From CAG-303 sp034172985 (lineage in GTDB: Bacteria > Bacillota > Clostridia > Lachnospirales > Lachnospiraceae), in the NCBI GenBank assembly GCA_034172985.1, contig JAXFDY010000022.1, positions 1-36,874 on the forward strand: a DNA stretch of 36,874 nucleotides. The letters are read 5' to 3'. Shown here in pieces: positions 9,026 through 17,914 of this stretch. The position numbers and the translations under genes were made by a program. The notes beneath the pieces were generated by a model. It searched no databases. It worked only from the letters and a program-made list of their open reading frames with translations, and was not told the DNA's origin. Numbering within the stretch: the stretch's first letter is position 1; each line of letters starts with the position of its first letter.

Positions 9026-11197
9026 TTATTCAACTAGTCCTGCCGGATCAAGAATCAGCGCTATACTGCCATCGCCAAGCTGTGTACAACCAGTCAGTCC
9101 TTTTACTTTCTTAATATAGTCCGGAATTGGTTTTACAACAATCTCCTGCTTTCCCACAAGTCTGTCGACATATAAGCATATCGTTTGATTATCTACCTCA
9201 ATAAGCACCAGCATGCCTTCTTTTTCATCCGTGTTTCTTTTTTCCTGTAAATGAAACCATTCACCAACACGGACGACAGGATAACCTTCACCACGGATCA
9301 TTACAAATTCTGCTCCATTGGATTCATGTATCTTTACATTCTCACGGATTCCCACAAATTCCTTTACCACCCCGGTCTCAATCACAAAGGAGGATTGTCC
9401 AATCTCCATGACAATTCCATCAATAATTGCGAGAGTCAAAGGTATTTTTAAAATCATTGTGCTGCCTTCACCAGGTGTACTCTCAATCTCAAGACTTCCA
9501 CCAATTGCCTGCAAATTAGACACCACAACATCCATACCCACTCCTCGTCCGGAATATTCCGTGACTTTTTCTTTTGTGGAAAATCCCGGCAATGTAATAA
9601 ACTGAAACACTTCCTTATCTGTATAAACACTGTCATCCTGATATGGATCAATAATCCCCTGTTTCTTTGCTTTTTCAAGGATTTTCTCCCTATTCAGGCC
9701 TTTTCCATTGTCCTGTACCGAAATCCATACCTTGCCGGACTCTGTCTTTGCTGATAATATAACCTTGCCTTTTTCTGTCTTTCCGCTCGCTTGTCGTTCT
9801 TCCGGTGTTTCAATCCCATGATCTACTGCATTTCTCACCAGATGCATTAATGGATCCGAAATATGCTCAATAATATTTCTATCCACCTCTGTGTGTTCTC
9901 CAATCATCTGGAATTCAATATCCTTACCCAGCTTTCTTGACACATCAAATACAATACGATTCATCTTCTGGAACGTGTTGGTCAAAGGCATCATTCGCAT
10001 ACTCATAATAACATTCTGCAAATCAGTAGATATCTTTGTCATCTGGGCTGCTGCTTTATTAAAATTGTCCAGCTTCAGACCCGGTATCTTTAAATCCTGA
10101 TTCTGTAATACTACTGACTCTGAAATAACTAATTCACCGATTAAATCCATCAGCATGTCCATCTTCTGAACATCTACACTGATAAATGCTGCTTTCTCCT
10201 GTTTTTTGGTTTTATCCTTTGCCAGTTTTTTCCCTTTACCCAGTTCCTTCGATTCAATTACGAAATCACCCGGAGCAATCGGCTTATCTTCTTTCTTTTC
10301 CGGAGTTTTTGATTCCTCTGACGCCAAACGATCAGAATCACCCTCTGCTTTTGCCTCAATTTCCTCCACACTGGATTCTAAATCAATACGGATTTCCGAA
10401 CCAAAACTGTCAAAACCCTGTTGAAATTCTTTTGCTGTACATTCGCAAATATCTACTTTCTGTAAATCATATCCTTCCTGTACAACTTTGCGGATATCTT
10501 CTTCAGTTGACTGCGTCTGTAACAAAATTTTGAAACCGTTTTCCAAAATTTCATCTGCACTTTTTTCATCTGAAATAATATCTTCCGGATAATGTAATAA
10601 ATCCTCAGCCATCTCTTTTAACGCATACACAGTCTTGTATGCATGCACATTTGCAAGCTGAAGGCCCGGCTGGAAAGTCAGATATATTTTATAAAAATGA
10701 CTTGCACTGGTAGCCATAGGTGCAATATAAAATTGCTGTGGCTCCTCATGTACATTCTCTTTTATAACCTTATCCTTCTCTTTGTCTCCATTTTTAATTG
10801 CATTCAAAAATTTATCTATCTTTGCTACGATTTTACTGGCATCCCCATCGGCAACTTCACCATTTTGAATTTTCTCCATTTCACAGGTGATAAAATCTGC
10901 AACCTCCAGAACATGTTCCACTAATTCCAAATGAGGTACATTGTCAGGCTTTGATTCTCTCAAATAATAGAATACATCTTCCAGCTTATGCGACACCTTT
11001 GTAATTTCATCAAACATCATCACTCCGGAAGAACCTTTAATTGTGTGCATTGTTCGGAAGATTTCATTTATACTCTCCTCGTCAAAGCACTCCTCATCCT
11101 TCTGTTCCAACACGATTTCCTGAAGCTGTTCAAGCAGTTGACCGTTTTCAAACAGATACATGTCCAGCATGCCCTGCGTATTAAACTCTTCTGCCAT
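9026..11197 (-). CDS. cheA: Chemotaxis histidine kinase CheA
   Basis: The protein has 723 residues with the full CheA order. P1 (HPt) carries His51 in MHTIKGSSG. A P2-like domain for CheY/CheB docking lies at about 165-255. A charged linker runs to about 335. The P3 dimerisation helices span 340-400 (MDLIGELVISES). The P4 kinase domain has HLVRNAVDHGIE at 452-463, the DNGKG box at 496-500 and SGRGVGMDVV at 549-558. The P5 CheW-like domain covers about 595-723. CheA autophosphorylates on P1 when stimulated by receptor arrays and passes phosphate to CheY and CheB, both encoded directly upstream. The RBS AAAGGAG lies 6 bases before the ATG. All catalytic motifs are present. Confidence 0.96.
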   Translation of the reverse strand: MAEEFNTQGMLDMYLFENGQLLEQLQEIVLEQKDEECFDEESINEIFRTMHTIKGSSGVMMFDEITKVSHKLEDVFYYLRESKPDNVPHLELVEHVLEVADFITCEMEKIQNGEVADGDASKIVAKIDKFLNAIKNGDKEKDKVIKENVHEEPQQFYIAPMATSASHFYKIYLTFQPGLQLANVHAYKTVYALKEMAEDLLHYPEDIISDEKSADEILENGFKILLQTQSTEEDIRKVVQEGYDLQKVDICECTAKEFQQGFDSFGSEIRIDLESSVEEIEAKAEGDSDRLASEESKTPEKKEDKPIAPGDFVIESKELGKGKKLAKDKTKKQEKAAFISVDVQKMDMLMDLIGELVISESVVLQNQDLKIPGLKLDNFNKAAAQMTKISTDLQNVIMSMRMMPLTNTFQKMNRIVFDVSRKLGKDIEFQMIGEHTEVDRNIIEHISDPLMHLVRNAVDHGIETPEERQASGKTEKGKVILSAKTESGKVWISVQDNGKGLNREKILEKAKKQGIIDPYQDDSVYTDKEVFQFITLPGFSTKEKVTEYSGRGVGMDVVVSNLQAIGGSLEIESTPGEGSTMILKIPLTLAIIDGIVMEIGQSSFVIETGVVKEFVGIRENVKIHESNGAEFVMIRGEGYPVVRVGEWFHLQEKRNTDEKEGMLVLIEVDNQTICLYVDRLVGKQEIVVKPIPDYIKKVKGLTGCTQLGDGSIALILDPAGLVE

Positions 11198-11210
11198 TAC
11201 GTACTCCTTT

Positions 11211-11603
11211 CTATATTAATCCAAACTTCTTTAGAACCTGTTCAAATTTATCCTGATTAATCGGTTTGCCGGAATAAACCGTGCATCCCAGTTCAAAAGC
11301 CATCTTAACATTTTTCTCTTCATTCAAAGCAGTTGTCATAATGACTTTTGCCTCTTTCTCTTTCGGAATCTGACGCTCCTTCTCCAGATTACGAATTCCC
11401 ATCAAGGCCTGATACCCATCCATAACCGGCATCATAATATCCAGACATACTAAATCATACGGCTCATTCTCCTCCAAGGCCATCATAAACGCATCGACGG
11501 CTTCCATACCATCCACGGTAACATCACATTCACCATATTTTGACAGAAAATCCGTCATAAACTTTCTTGTTACAAAATCATCTTCTGCTAATAATATCTT
11601 CAT
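11211..11603 (-). CDS. cheY: CheY-like single-domain response regulator
   Basis: The protein has 130 residues and is a receiver domain only. The acidic pocket is AEDD at 6-9, the phospho-acceptor is Asp55 (CLDIMMPVMDG), the switch Thr is near 90-91 (MTTAL) and Lys113 is in SGKP. It lies 13 bp before cheA and 17 bp after cheB. In flagellated species CheY-P binds the motor, but no motor gene is in the window. The insert RQIPKEKE between helix 3 and strand 4 is longer than in E. coli CheY and is seen in other Firmicutes stand-alone receivers. It could therefore serve a non-flagellar target. Confidence 0.9.
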   Translation of the reverse strand: MKILLAEDDFVTRKFMTDFLSKYGECDVTVDGMEAVDAFMMALEENEPYDLVCLDIMMPVMDGYQALMGIRNLEKERQIPKEKEAKVIMTTALNEEKNVKMAFELGCTVYSGKPINQDKFEQVLKKFGLI

Positions 11604-11620
11604 ATAACCTTCCCTTTCTC

Positions 11621-12649
11621 TTACATTTTTCCAAGCAAATCATATGCCCGCTTTGCTATATTAACCAGTTTCTCCTGATATTCAACAGCTCCAATATCAT
11701 ATGCCACCTTTGGCATTCCATAAACAACGCATGTACTTTCATCCTGTCCAATTGTTCTGGCTCCAGCCTTTCTCATTTCCAGAAGGCCCTGTGCTCCATC
11801 CCCTCCCATTCCTGTCAATATAATACCAATGGCTTTTCTTCCCGCCACATTTGCAACCGACTGAAACAAAACATCCACAGATGGGCAATGCCCATTTACC
11901 TTTGGTCCCGGTCTGTTTACCACCTGATATGTTCCATTGATCTTCACAACCTGCATATGTGAAGATCCCCCTGGGGCAATCAGTACCTGACCAGGTAAAA
12001 CCAAATCTCCGGATTTTGCTTCTTTCACCACCACACGGCATTGATCATTCAGTCTGTCGGCATACATTTTGGTGAAATTTTCCGGCATATGCTGAACAAC
12101 TACTACACCTGGAATATCCGTATCAAATTCTTTAATGACAGCCGCTATCGCTTCTGTACCACCAGTCGAAGCACCTATTGCTACAATCAGCTCCTGATTA
12201 TTCACAGTAAGTGTCTGACTATGAACTTCCATCGCAGACTTCTTCCATCTGCTTACTTTTGCAATAGATGCCACTTTGATTTTCACTGCCAGCTCATTTT
12301 TTATAAAATTTGTCAGCTGCTCAGCATTTGCACCAGTGGGTTTTGCCACAAACTCAACTGCACCGGCATTCAAAGCATCAAATACTTTATCATTTAAAGA
12401 ACTGATAACCACTACCGGCAGTGGATACTGCGGCATCAGTTTTCGTAAAAATTCAATTCCACTCATCCTGGGTAGTTCCAAATCCAGTGTCATCACATCT
12501 GGCCGGTGTGCAATAATTGCATCTCTTGCCTCAAATGGATCTCTTGCAGTTGCCACTATCTCAATAGCAGGATCTGTATTCAATGCCCTCACCAGAAGTT
12601 CCCGAAAAACAGCAGAATCTTCTACTACCAAAACTCTTATCCTGCGCAT
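11621..12649 (-). CDS. cheB: CheB protein-glutamate methylesterase
   Basis: The protein has 342 residues. An N-terminal receiver (VVEDS at 8-12, acceptor Asp56 in MTLDLELP, Lys103 in VAKP) is joined to a methylesterase domain. The catalytic triad is visible: Ser161 in IGASTGG, His187 in VQHMPENF and Asp284 in GMGGDGAQG. CheB removes methyl groups (and deamidates) on receptor glutamates to adapt signalling, opposing the CheR encoded directly upstream. The RBS AAGGAGAAAG precedes the ATG. Length and motifs are standard. Confidence 0.96.
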   Translation of the reverse strand: MRRIRVLVVEDSAVFRELLVRALNTDPAIEIVATARDPFEARDAIIAHRPDVMTLDLELPRMSGIEFLRKLMPQYPLPVVVISSLNDKVFDALNAGAVEFVAKPTGANAEQLTNFIKNELAVKIKVASIAKVSRWKKSAMEVHSQTLTVNNQELIVAIGASTGGTEAIAAVIKEFDTDIPGVVVVQHMPENFTKMYADRLNDQCRVVVKEAKSGDLVLPGQVLIAPGGSSHMQVVKINGTYQVVNRPGPKVNGHCPSVDVLFQSVANVAGRKAIGIILTGMGGDGAQGLLEMRKAGARTIGQDESTCVVYGMPKVAYDIGAVEYQEKLVNIAKRAYDLLGKM

Positions 12650-12665
12650 TTTCTTTCTCCTTTTC

Positions 12666-13481
12666 CTATTTTTGGAAGATCGACGGCTGGATCATTTTGA
12701 GCGGAACAACACTTTTATCAATCGTTTCTGTTCTGCCGATAAACAAATATCCTCCAGGTTCCATCACATCATATACCTTCTGAATTAACTGGCTTTTTGT
12801 TTCCTTATCAAAATAAATCATTACATTCCTTAAAAATACAATATGCATTTTCCTTTTAAACGGAAACACATCCATAAGGTTAAACTGTCGAAATAAAACT
12901 TCATCTTTGATTTCCCGGGTTATTTCATAATAGGCCCCACCTTCAATAGGACGCAGAAAACGACGCTTCCATGTCTCCGGAAGATTCTCTATCTGTGCTT
13001 TCTCGTATTTTCCTTCCGCAGCATACTGCAAAACCTGCGTTGAAATATCTGTAGCAAGCACCTTCGTATCCCATATTTCATGTTCCAGGCCAAAGAAATC
13101 TTTTAACAGCATGGCCAGCATATATGGTTCCTGTCCTGTAGATGCCGCCCCGCACCAAATACACAAATCCTTCTTTGCTGCCTCTTTTTTTCTCAACTCC
13201 GGTAGTACAACCTGCCTCAAAAAATCAAAGTGCTCAAATTCACGCATAAAAAATGTATGATTCGTTGTCATGATATTGACCAAATCATGTTCCAGATTTC
13301 CGCTAATATCTGTTTGCACGGCATTCATATATTCATGATAACTGCCAAATCCGTGAATCCTGATATAATTTTCCAGTCTTCCCTGTACAATTTCCTTTTT
13401 GCGTGTCATATCAATTCCATAGCGACTTTTCAAAAAATGATATATCTGCAAAAATTCTTCATCTGTCATATTCTTTTCCAT
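12666..13481 (-). CDS. cheR: CheR chemoreceptor methyltransferase
   Basis: The protein has 271 residues. An N-terminal helical domain runs to about 80 (ending TTNHTFFMRE, the family's TTNxTxFFRE motif), followed by a SAM-binding domain with WCGAASTGQEPYMLAM at 109-124, ATDIS at 143-147 and FLRNVMIYFD at 216-225, then GGYLFIGRTE. CheR methylates receptor glutamates using S-adenosylmethionine. It lies between the REC/HD gene (19 bp) and cheB (16 bp). An alternative start is the ATG four codons downstream (13469); neither has a strong RBS, so the exact start is uncertain. Confidence 0.95.
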   Translation of the reverse strand: MEKNMTDEEFLQIYHFLKSRYGIDMTRKKEIVQGRLENYIRIHGFGSYHEYMNAVQTDISGNLEHDLVNIMTTNHTFFMREFEHFDFLRQVVLPELRKKEAAKKDLCIWCGAASTGQEPYMLAMLLKDFFGLEHEIWDTKVLATDISTQVLQYAAEGKYEKAQIENLPETWKRRFLRPIEGGAYYEITREIKDEVLFRQFNLMDVFPFKRKMHIVFLRNVMIYFDKETKSQLIQKVYDVMEPGGYLFIGRTETIDKSVVPLKMIQPSIFQK

Positions 13482-13500
13482 ACTGTTATTCTGACAGCAC

Positions 13501-14565
13501 TTAATGAAGCTGACGGAATATCTTTTTCAGAATCCAAAAGATATCCGGATTAAACTTCTTCTGTGCATCCTTCTCCATAATTTCAAATGCTTTTTCTTTA
13601 TCGAATGCTCCTCGATATGTACGATTTTCCGTCAACGCACAATATGCACTGGCAATAGATACAATCTGTGCCGAGAGAGGAATTTCATATTGCTTCTTTC
13701 CTTCCGGATAGCCACTTCCATCCCAGTTCTCATGATGATAATTTGCAATCTCAATCGCCATACTGACAAAATCATTTTCATTACCAATTTCACTGATATC
13801 CCGTAAAATTCTTGCACCGATCGTTGTATGCGTCTGCATCACTTTATTTTCTTCATAATTTAAACTGCCCTGCTTTTGCAGAATATTTGTCGGAATTGCC
13901 ATATTACCAAGATCACACAATGGTGCCGCCAGTTCTATCATATTCACATAATTGTCAGATACGATATCCCCATACTGTTCTGACAATTGCATCGCTTCCG
14001 CAAGTATCCGGCAATTATAACTCAAACGCTCCATATAATCTTCATCATAACAGGCATTTTCTCTTGCTACCCTAATCAATGCATACAAGACACTTCTGCG
14101 CTCTTTTTCCACTCGCTTTACCTGTTCGTTAATTGAAATCTGCAATTTCCGGTTGATTTCCTGCATACGATAATTGGCTTCGTATAATTTCATAAGTGTA
14201 CTGATTCTTGCCTTTACCACTTCCGGAATAAATGGCTTCGTGATATAATCATCCCCGCCCAGGGCAAATCCCTTCACTATGTCTTCGGTGTCATCAAATG
14301 CCGAAATAAAAATAATGGGGATTTCTCTCAGATTTGTATCTTCTTTTATCCTTCTGCATACCTCATATCCATCCATCTCCGGCATAGCAACATCCAGAAT
14401 AATCAATTGCGGTCTGATATGCTGCAGTAATTTCATCGCCTGCATGCCATTTTCTGTTAATACAGGCTGATATCCCATATCAATGATAATATCTCTCAAT
14501 ACAAATCGATTCGTTTCTACATCATCAACAATTAAAATATGCGTACTATTTTTATCAGATGCCAT
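13501..14565 (-). CDS. Response regulator with degenerate HD-GYP domain
   Basis: The protein has 354 residues. The receiver at 8-125 is intact (VDD at 13-15, acceptor Asp58 in LDVAMPEMDG, Lys110 in ITKPF). A coiled-coil linker follows at about 125-160. The rest aligns with HD-GYP phosphodiesterases, but the metal-binding residues have changed: the hallmark HDIGK is CDLGN (217-221), the late ADAYDA segment is ASAYCA, and the early His of the GHSxRV segment is not visible. HH at 277-278 and GSGYP at 283-287 remain. Cyclic-di-GMP hydrolysis is therefore unlikely; binding or a scaffolding role is possible. Lying inside the che operon, it is a candidate CheA phosphorylation target. Two intact HD-GYP relatives occur at 27497 and 31080. 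Confidence 0.85.
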   Translation of the reverse strand: MASDKNSTHILIVDDVETNRFVLRDIIIDMGYQPVLTENGMQAMKLLQHIRPQLIILDVAMPEMDGYEVCRRIKEDTNLREIPIIFISAFDDTEDIVKGFALGGDDYITKPFIPEVVKARISTLMKLYEANYRMQEINRKLQISINEQVKRVEKERRSVLYALIRVARENACYDEDYMERLSYNCRILAEAMQLSEQYGDIVSDNYVNMIELAAPLCDLGNMAIPTNILQKQGSLNYEENKVMQTHTTIGARILRDISEIGNENDFVSMAIEIANYHHENWDGSGYPEGKKQYEIPLSAQIVSIASAYCALTENRTYRGAFDKEKAFEIMEKDAQKKFNPDIFWILKKIFRQLH

Positions 14566-14581
14566 AAAACCCCTCCGTCAT

Positions 14582-16036
14582 TCATAGTAAGTTTCTCAAG
14601 TTTTCATAAGCAGCTACCGATTTTTTGTAATCCCCTTTTTGCACTGCCATTTTTAAACGCAATACAGCACTCTTTACTTCTCTCGGTGCATCTGCCAGCA
14701 ATTGCTTTACAGTTTCAGAAAACATCTCTGCTTTTTCCCAGTTTTCCATCTCCATACTGAGAATCAGCTTTGACATTTTTTTCTCAACCTCTTTCTTATT
14801 TTCCGGTTCTCCATATATCCAAATCTTATCGCTAACCTGATGTTCTGACATATCCTGAAGCTTCTGTATCAGTATCCGTTCTGCAGTGCTTGCCATATCC
14901 CCGCTTCCCGGTTCGTCATGATTCTCGGCAAATTCATTATCCGGAATTTCTGTCCAGATATTAAAGGAAAAAATGGTTCCTTTTCCAACCATACTTTCCA
15001 CATGAATATTGCCATTCATGAGTTCTACCAGCTGCTTGGTGATATTAAGCCCCAATCCGGTTCCTCCATATTTTCTGGATATGGACGCATCCACTTGTGA
15101 AAAGCTCCGAAATAATTTATCCTGATCTGCCTTTGCAATACCAATTCCGGTATCTGTTACTATAAAAAACAACTCTATCCTTTTTCCTGATTGAGCCGTC
15201 TTGACCACTTCCACATGAATCCCGCCTACCGATGTAAATTTATAAGCATTGGATATCAGATTGTTCAGAATCTGAACAATACGCAATTCATCACCAATAA
15301 TATACTCTGGTATCTCTGAAGATACCATGATGGAAAAATCCAATCCTTTTTCAGTAATTCTATTTCTATGGTTTGCTTTTACATAATCAATCATATTCCG
15401 AAAATGAAACTCTCTTGGCTCCAGAGTAAATTTCCCTGCTTCCAGCTTCGAGAAATCCAGAATATTATTAATAATAGCATTCATATCCCGGCATCCGCGT
15501 TCTACAAGCTTTAAAAGTTTTAATTTTTTCTTATCTGTTTCAACCTCTATCAGTTCCTTAATATTTCCGGAAATTCCATTAACGGGCGTGCGAAGCTCAT
15601 GCGTAACATTTGCTACGAACTCGGTTTTTACCTTCATGGCTTCCTCAGCTTCCTGATCTGCATGATTGGCTTTCTTTTCCAGAAAACTTTCATTAGAGGC
15701 GTCACTGGCCATGCAAATATACATTGTCTGTGATTCGTTATCTTTTTCATATACAAAAAACTTCATTTTTACTGGAAAACATGTACGATTTTTACGATAA
15801 ATCATTGTATCTGAAAGTATTCCCGGTGTACAATGCAGGCACTGAAACAAGTCATTCTTTATCTGGAATTCTCCAGGAAAAATATCTGCAATGGAATTTG
15901 CATATATTTCCTCATCATATTCCAGCATTTTTTTTGACGACTGATTAGCATAGACAATCCTGCCATTGTTATCGAACATAATAACAATCTCCAATGAATT
16001 GTCCAGAGAAAACTGAAATAAATCCGGATGTTCCAT
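14582..16036 (-). CDS. Cytoplasmic PAS-domain histidine kinase
   Basis: Starting at the ATG at 16036 (GGAGG 8 bases upstream) the protein has 484 residues and no membrane segment. Residues about 5-115 form a PAS domain, with the MFDNNGRIVYANQSSKKML pattern. HisKA has its His near 146 (VTHELRTPVNG). HATPase has ISNAYKF, DTGIG at about 295-299 and GGTGLGLN at about 324-331. A helical tail of about 95 residues follows with no receiver. It is the first gene of the che operon, 35-50 bases after a promoter at 16134-16162 and 16 bp before the REC/HD gene, so that receiver is a likely partner. An upstream TTG start at 16051 is possible but has no RBS of its own. Confidence 0.9.
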   Translation of the reverse strand: MEHPDLFQFSLDNSLEIVIMFDNNGRIVYANQSSKKMLEYDEEIYANSIADIFPGEFQIKNDLFQCLHCTPGILSDTMIYRKNRTCFPVKMKFFVYEKDNESQTMYICMASDASNESFLEKKANHADQEAEEAMKVKTEFVANVTHELRTPVNGISGNIKELIEVETDKKKLKLLKLVERGCRDMNAIINNILDFSKLEAGKFTLEPREFHFRNMIDYVKANHRNRITEKGLDFSIMVSSEIPEYIIGDELRIVQILNNLISNAYKFTSVGGIHVEVVKTAQSGKRIELFFIVTDTGIGIAKADQDKLFRSFSQVDASISRKYGGTGLGLNITKQLVELMNGNIHVESMVGKGTIFSFNIWTEIPDNEFAENHDEPGSGDMASTAERILIQKLQDMSEHQVSDKIWIYGEPENKKEVEKKMSKLILSMEMENWEKAEMFSETVKQLLADAPREVKSAVLRLKMAVQKGDYKKSVAAYENLRNLL

Positions 16037-16133
16037 CTTCTTTCCCTCCAAAAATCCACAACTGTCATATCGATTTCAAAGCTTATATTCACTTAAACAC
16101 GTTCCCGTATTTTATCAAAACCAACTATAGACA

Positions 16134-16162
16134 ATTGTACCAAATTTTTCCGGAATATGCAA
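16134..16162 (-). promoter_or_regulatory. SigmaA-type promoter of the che operon
   Basis: On the minus strand there is TTGCAT (16157-16162), a 17-base spacer and TACAAT (16134-16139), close to the -35/-10 consensus. Transcription would start near 16128, giving a leader of about 90 bases before the PAS-kinase ATG. The 137-bp stretch 16052-16188 holds nothing else recognisable; in particular, no terminator is visible for the upstream MCP gene. Confidence 0.65.
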
Positions 16163-16188
16163 ACCTTTTTTCGTTAATTTGACGTATC

Positions 16189-17895
16189 TTACATTTTAAA
16201 ATTCTGTATATTCTGTTCCAGAACATCTGCTGTTCCTCTTAAGTTTGCCGCAGACTGTTCCACTTCTCTGAAGTGCTCTGACACATCCGTAATGACTCCG
16301 CTTGTCTCCTGTGTATTTGTCACATTGCTTTCAGCTATATTGGATAAACCAGCAATCATACCGATCATTTCTTTTCTTGCCTGTTCCAATTCCTGTGTCT
16401 TGCTCTCAATACTCCTAATACTTTGGATCGACGTATGGATTTCTCCCATGACTTTAACGACAGATTCTTCCGTACTTACAATATACTGGTTCTGTTTATC
16501 AATTACCGACTGCATTTGCTGCATTGCATCTACTACATGTTCTGCGTTTGCAATCAGCGTATTTACGATTTGATCAATACTGCTGCTGGCATCATTCGAC
16601 TGTTCCGCCAGTTTCTGAATTTCATCTGCCACGACTGCAAAACCTTTTCCAGCTTCCCCTGCTCTTGCCGCTTCAATACTTGCATTCAGGGAAAGGAGGT
16701 TTGTCTGTTCTGCAATGTCAGATATAAATCCTGCCGCCTGGCGGATTGTCTTTGCCGATTCATTCGTCTGTTCCGTCAATTCCGCAATCATATGAACCGT
16801 ATTTCCTACTTCCCTGCTACTGCTCTTCAATTCTTCAATCGTAGTATTCGTCTTATCGCTGGCTAACAGCATATGATCAGCACTTTCATTTAATGTAGCC
16901 GCCTCACTGCCTGTTTCAATAATCAGATTTCCCATATGGGTAATATTTTCCGATGCATTTCTGGTATCTTCTGCCTGTGAAATTGCCCCTGATGTAATCT
17001 TATCTACTGACTGCATTACATGATCCATATTTTCAAAGGTTTGATGGGCTGTCTGCTCCAACGTATCAGAAGCATCAATCAATCGATTCGTACTTTCACT
17101 GATTCCACCAATGATATTCCGCAAATCTGACTGCAGCTTTCCGATGGCTCTTGTCAAATCACCCACTTCATCCTTTCGCTTCATATCTCTCTGATCCAAC
17201 GATACATTCAGATTTCCTGTAGCCACATCCTCTACACAGGCAATCTCAGCATTCAGTACTTTTGATATGGAATTTGCCACCAAACCGGCACTAACCATTC
17301 CAATCAGAGCAATCACCACAACAATGATAATCATATAAAGCACAATCCCTAAGACACTGCTCAGCGTTTCATTTTTATTCACTCCCGCAAAAACCATACC
17401 AATTGGCTCTGTACTTCCGTCGTTCTGGAATACAGGAACATAATAACCATAATACATTTCGCCATTAACAGATACACTCTCACTAAAATATTCCTGCCCA
17501 TTTTTAAGAACTTCTTCCGCAATTTTATCTCCCGCAGGGCTGCCAAGAATACGTTCCCCACTTTCATCCATAACAGATGTCATAATTCTCTGGGTTCCAT
17601 AGAAAAAAGTAACTTCCATTCCGGATTTTTCCTTGATGGTATCCAACAATTTTTCCGAACGGGAAATATTATATCCGCCTTTCCAGATATCTCCATTTGC
17701 CGCCACTATGTAAGAGCCGGAATTTTGATCATAAGCTGCCAATGTTGCTGATGCTGTCCCCCGCAAAGAACTTTCTACCTGATTAATAATAGAAGTTTTT
17801 AAAGACGTTACTGACAAAATAACGATGATAATTCCTAGAATGCTGATGGGCAGAAATGCACATAAAAACATTTTTTTACGAATAGTCAATCTCAT
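16189..17895 (-). CDS. Methyl-accepting chemotaxis protein with extracellular sCache-type sensor
   Basis: Start chosen at the ATG at 17895 because AAAGGAGG sits 8 bases upstream; the earlier in-frame codons (from TTG at 17925) overlap the previous gene. The protein has 568 residues. TM1 is at about 7-30. An extracellular single-Cache domain follows at about 32-175; the pair VNGEMYYGYYVPVF and PIGMVFAGVN is typical of sCache_3-like sensors. TM2 is at about 182-206, then HAMP. The signalling domain has LSLNASIEAARAGEAGKGF and VVADEIQKLA at the hairpin tip (about 400-432). It ends in a coiled coil without a CheR pentapeptide. It is last in the 25641-16189 operon, directly after two binding-protein genes that may feed it ligand-loaded partners; this is inference. 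Confidence 0.93.
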   Translation of the reverse strand: MRLTIRKKMFLCAFLPISILGIIIVILSVTSLKTSIINQVESSLRGTASATLAAYDQNSGSYIVAANGDIWKGGYNISRSEKLLDTIKEKSGMEVTFFYGTQRIMTSVMDESGERILGSPAGDKIAEEVLKNGQEYFSESVSVNGEMYYGYYVPVFQNDGSTEPIGMVFAGVNKNETLSSVLGIVLYMIIIVVVIALIGMVSAGLVANSISKVLNAEIACVEDVATGNLNVSLDQRDMKRKDEVGDLTRAIGKLQSDLRNIIGGISESTNRLIDASDTLEQTAHQTFENMDHVMQSVDKITSGAISQAEDTRNASENITHMGNLIIETGSEAATLNESADHMLLASDKTNTTIEELKSSSREVGNTVHMIAELTEQTNESAKTIRQAAGFISDIAEQTNLLSLNASIEAARAGEAGKGFAVVADEIQKLAEQSNDASSSIDQIVNTLIANAEHVVDAMQQMQSVIDKQNQYIVSTEESVVKVMGEIHTSIQSIRSIESKTQELEQARKEMIGMIAGLSNIAESNVTNTQETSGVITDVSEHFREVEQSAANLRGTADVLEQNIQNFKM

Positions 17896-17914
17896 TGCAT
17901 CTTCCTCCTTTTTG

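Noticed and set aside
11567..11962. 131-codon plus-strand frame over cheB and cheY
   Set aside because: Opposite strand of two clear che genes; translation shows no domain.
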